This document shows, piece after piece, positions 62,851 to 64,000 of a DNA stretch of 64,000 nucleotides. Positions within the stretch are counted from its first letter, which is position 1, and each line of letters begins with the position of its first letter. The position numbers were made by a program, and so were the translations under genes. The DNA comes from DYTH01 sp964552725 (GTDB lineage Bacteria; Desulfobacterota; Syntrophia; Syntrophales; UBA5619), in the NCBI GenBank assembly GCA_964552725.1, contig CAZKHU010000001.1:40338-104337 (forward strand), written 5' to 3'. Below the pieces are notes generated by a model. That model saw only the letters and a list, made by a program, of their open reading frames with translations, was not told where the DNA came from and ran no database searches.

Positions 62851-64000
62851 TTACCGGGCCGTAGCCGGGTAGTGAATGTGAACCCACAGCTCTTTGACAG
62901 ATAGAAGCCCTTGATCCTTGAGCCAATCGTTGGTCATGCCCGTTTGCGTTGCCAACGTCCGGGACAGGTGCCATGGACCCTTGCGGCTTATGGCCACTGA
63001 AATGGCCGCATGAAGCGACGTACCCAATTTGCGCAGTTCACGCACCTTGGTTTTTGCCCTGCGCCCTGTTTAAAGTAGCACATGCGCAAGCGTCGTCTCA
63101 GCCACTGGTCTATTTCGGGGATCGGCCGGTAATACTCCGAAATCCCAAAGTAGTTTATCCAACCACGGAGGTATTCGGCAAGTTTTTGATACCGATAGTC
63201 CATGGAGACAAACCAGGATCTGCCGGTCAGTTCCTTGACCCTTCGCTTGAATTGGCGAAAAGCCTTCCCCGACCAGTGAATCTTGGCCCCACGGAAAGTG
63301 AACCCAAGAAAGGCAGCCTGATTTGTCGGGACGACCCGGCTTTTCTCCGGATTGATCCTGAGTTTGAGAGTACATCCCAGGAAACGTTTCAGGCTTCCCA
63401 TGACCCCTTCTCCCGCCTGGCGGCTCTTCACCAGAACGATGAAGTCGTCGGCGTAGCGGGCGAAACGATGTCCACGTTTCTCAAGCTCTTTATCCAGATC
63501 ATCCAGGAGGATGTTGGCCAGTAATGGCGACAGGGGACCCTGCGGAACACCCAAAGGTGTTTCCTGAAGGCGTCCCTGAACCATCACCCCGGCGCGCAGG
63601 TATTTTCCGATGAGGCACAGAACCCGTTTGTCGCGAACCTTTCGCGCCACACGGAGCATCAGAACGTCATGGTTGACCGTATCGAAGAACTTCGACAGGT
63701 CCATATCGACGGCGATGCGATAGCCTTCACGGATATACTCGCGGGCCTTGTAAACCGCATGATGGGCGGACCGTCCAGGCCGGAATCCGAAGCTTGAATC
63801 CGAGAAGGTCGGATCGAAGATCGGAGACAGAACCTGGGCAATGGCCTGTTGGATCATCCGGTCGAGGACGGTCGGGATACCCAGGGGGCGAGCGCCCCCT
63901 GTTGGTTTGGGTATCTCTACGCGCCTTACCGGCGAGGGTTGATATGTACCTGCCAGGAGAGATTTACGGATTCCGGCCCAAAGTTCTCTGGTATGGTCGG
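62851..64000 (-). pseudogene. ltrA: group II intron reverse transcriptase/maturase with a frameshift
   Basis: RT domain reads in from the right edge (RVEIPKPTGGARPLGIPTVLDR) through GFRPGRSAHHAV, the GVPQGPLSPLLANILLDDL block and the catalytic YADDFIVLVKS. This frame ends at 62988 with a non-family tail. The expected X/C-terminal part (KTKVRELRKLG … LATQTGMTNDWLKDQG … HYPATAR) is in another frame, ending at 62851. Loss of one base near 63065-63070 (CAG-GGCGC where CAGTGGCGC is expected) explains both. The intron would not mobilise itself unless this is a sequencing error. Confidence 0.85.

Larger units (their letters stand above)
62772..64000 (-). mobile_element. group II intron (3' part; continues past the window)
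   Basis: The 3' end (CTACCCGATT near 62771-62780), domains V/VI and the intron-encoded reverse transcriptase/maturase are present on the minus strand. The 5' end is outside. It lies beside an integron-type cassette array, where IIC-attC introns commonly insert; the exact class is not established here. Confidence 0.85.

Noticed and set aside
1..64000. tRNA, rRNA, riboswitch or CRISPR features
   Set aside because: None recognised on reading; a covariance-model scan would be needed to exclude small RNAs.

Overview
The window looks like chromosome from an anaerobic, probably syntrophic, Desulfobacterota bacterium of the Syntrophales kind. The evidence is an ATP-independent (class II, Bam-type) benzoyl-CoA degradation locus, several tungsten/molybdenum AOR-family enzymes with ferredoxin partners, a sigma-54 activator, and a radical-SAM peptide cassette of a type I recall from Syntrophobacter, Chlorobium and methanogens. 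Taxonomy is inferred from gene content only.

Layout. 1-13.4 kb is mostly housekeeping: yceD-rpmF-fabD-acpP, a LarA-family protein, a universal stress protein, an aminotransferase, RNase D, TruA, an NlpC/P60 hydrolase, an SpoU methyltransferase and a large hybrid histidine kinase. 13.5-34.4 kb is the aromatic-degradation region. On the minus strand lie bamR, bamA, bamQ, an SDR, an FAD oxidoreductase and a ferredoxin, then a GAF/sigma-54 activator, an acyl-CoA ligase, a metallo-beta-lactamase-fold protein, a second SDR and a molybdopterin oxidoreductase. On the plus strand lie bamBC, a mini-ferredoxin, a zinc-ribbon protein, a second AOR and its ferredoxin. BamBC would reduce benzoyl-CoA to the diene; BamR, BamQ and BamA would hydrate, oxidise and open the ring. 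A well-matched sigma-54 promoter lies upstream of the molybdopterin gene.

34.5-41.4 kb is the most unusual part: a RiPP-type cassette with two radical SAM/SPASM enzymes, three PqqD-like proteins (one with a Tat-like N-terminus), an HPr-kinase-like ATPase, a degenerate HD-GYP protein, a low-molecular-weight phosphatase and a 133-residue protein with ten tandem Cys-x-[Ser/Thr/Asn]-Gly units, which I propose as the substrate. 41.4-42.9 kb is another acyl-CoA ligase.

43.0-51.5 kb is an accessory island. It carries a type III restriction-modification pair whose Res subunit is truncated, a three-gene HEPN-containing module and a VapC/AbrB toxin-antitoxin pair, and it contains three copies of a 125-155 bp inverted-repeat element. 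51.6-55.9 kb is bioBFAD. 56-59.3 kb is a copper module (copA, copZ, csoR) with a clear promoter and operator.

59.3-64 kb is mobile and degraded. It holds BrnT/BrnA, an HNH protein cut short by an IS21 istB remnant, and the N-terminal part of an integron-type integrase pointing away from what reads as a short gene-cassette array (DUF6338 + 56-aa protein, a convincing attC, another small gene). The window ends inside a group II intron whose maturase has a frameshift. No rRNA, tRNA or CRISPR array was seen.
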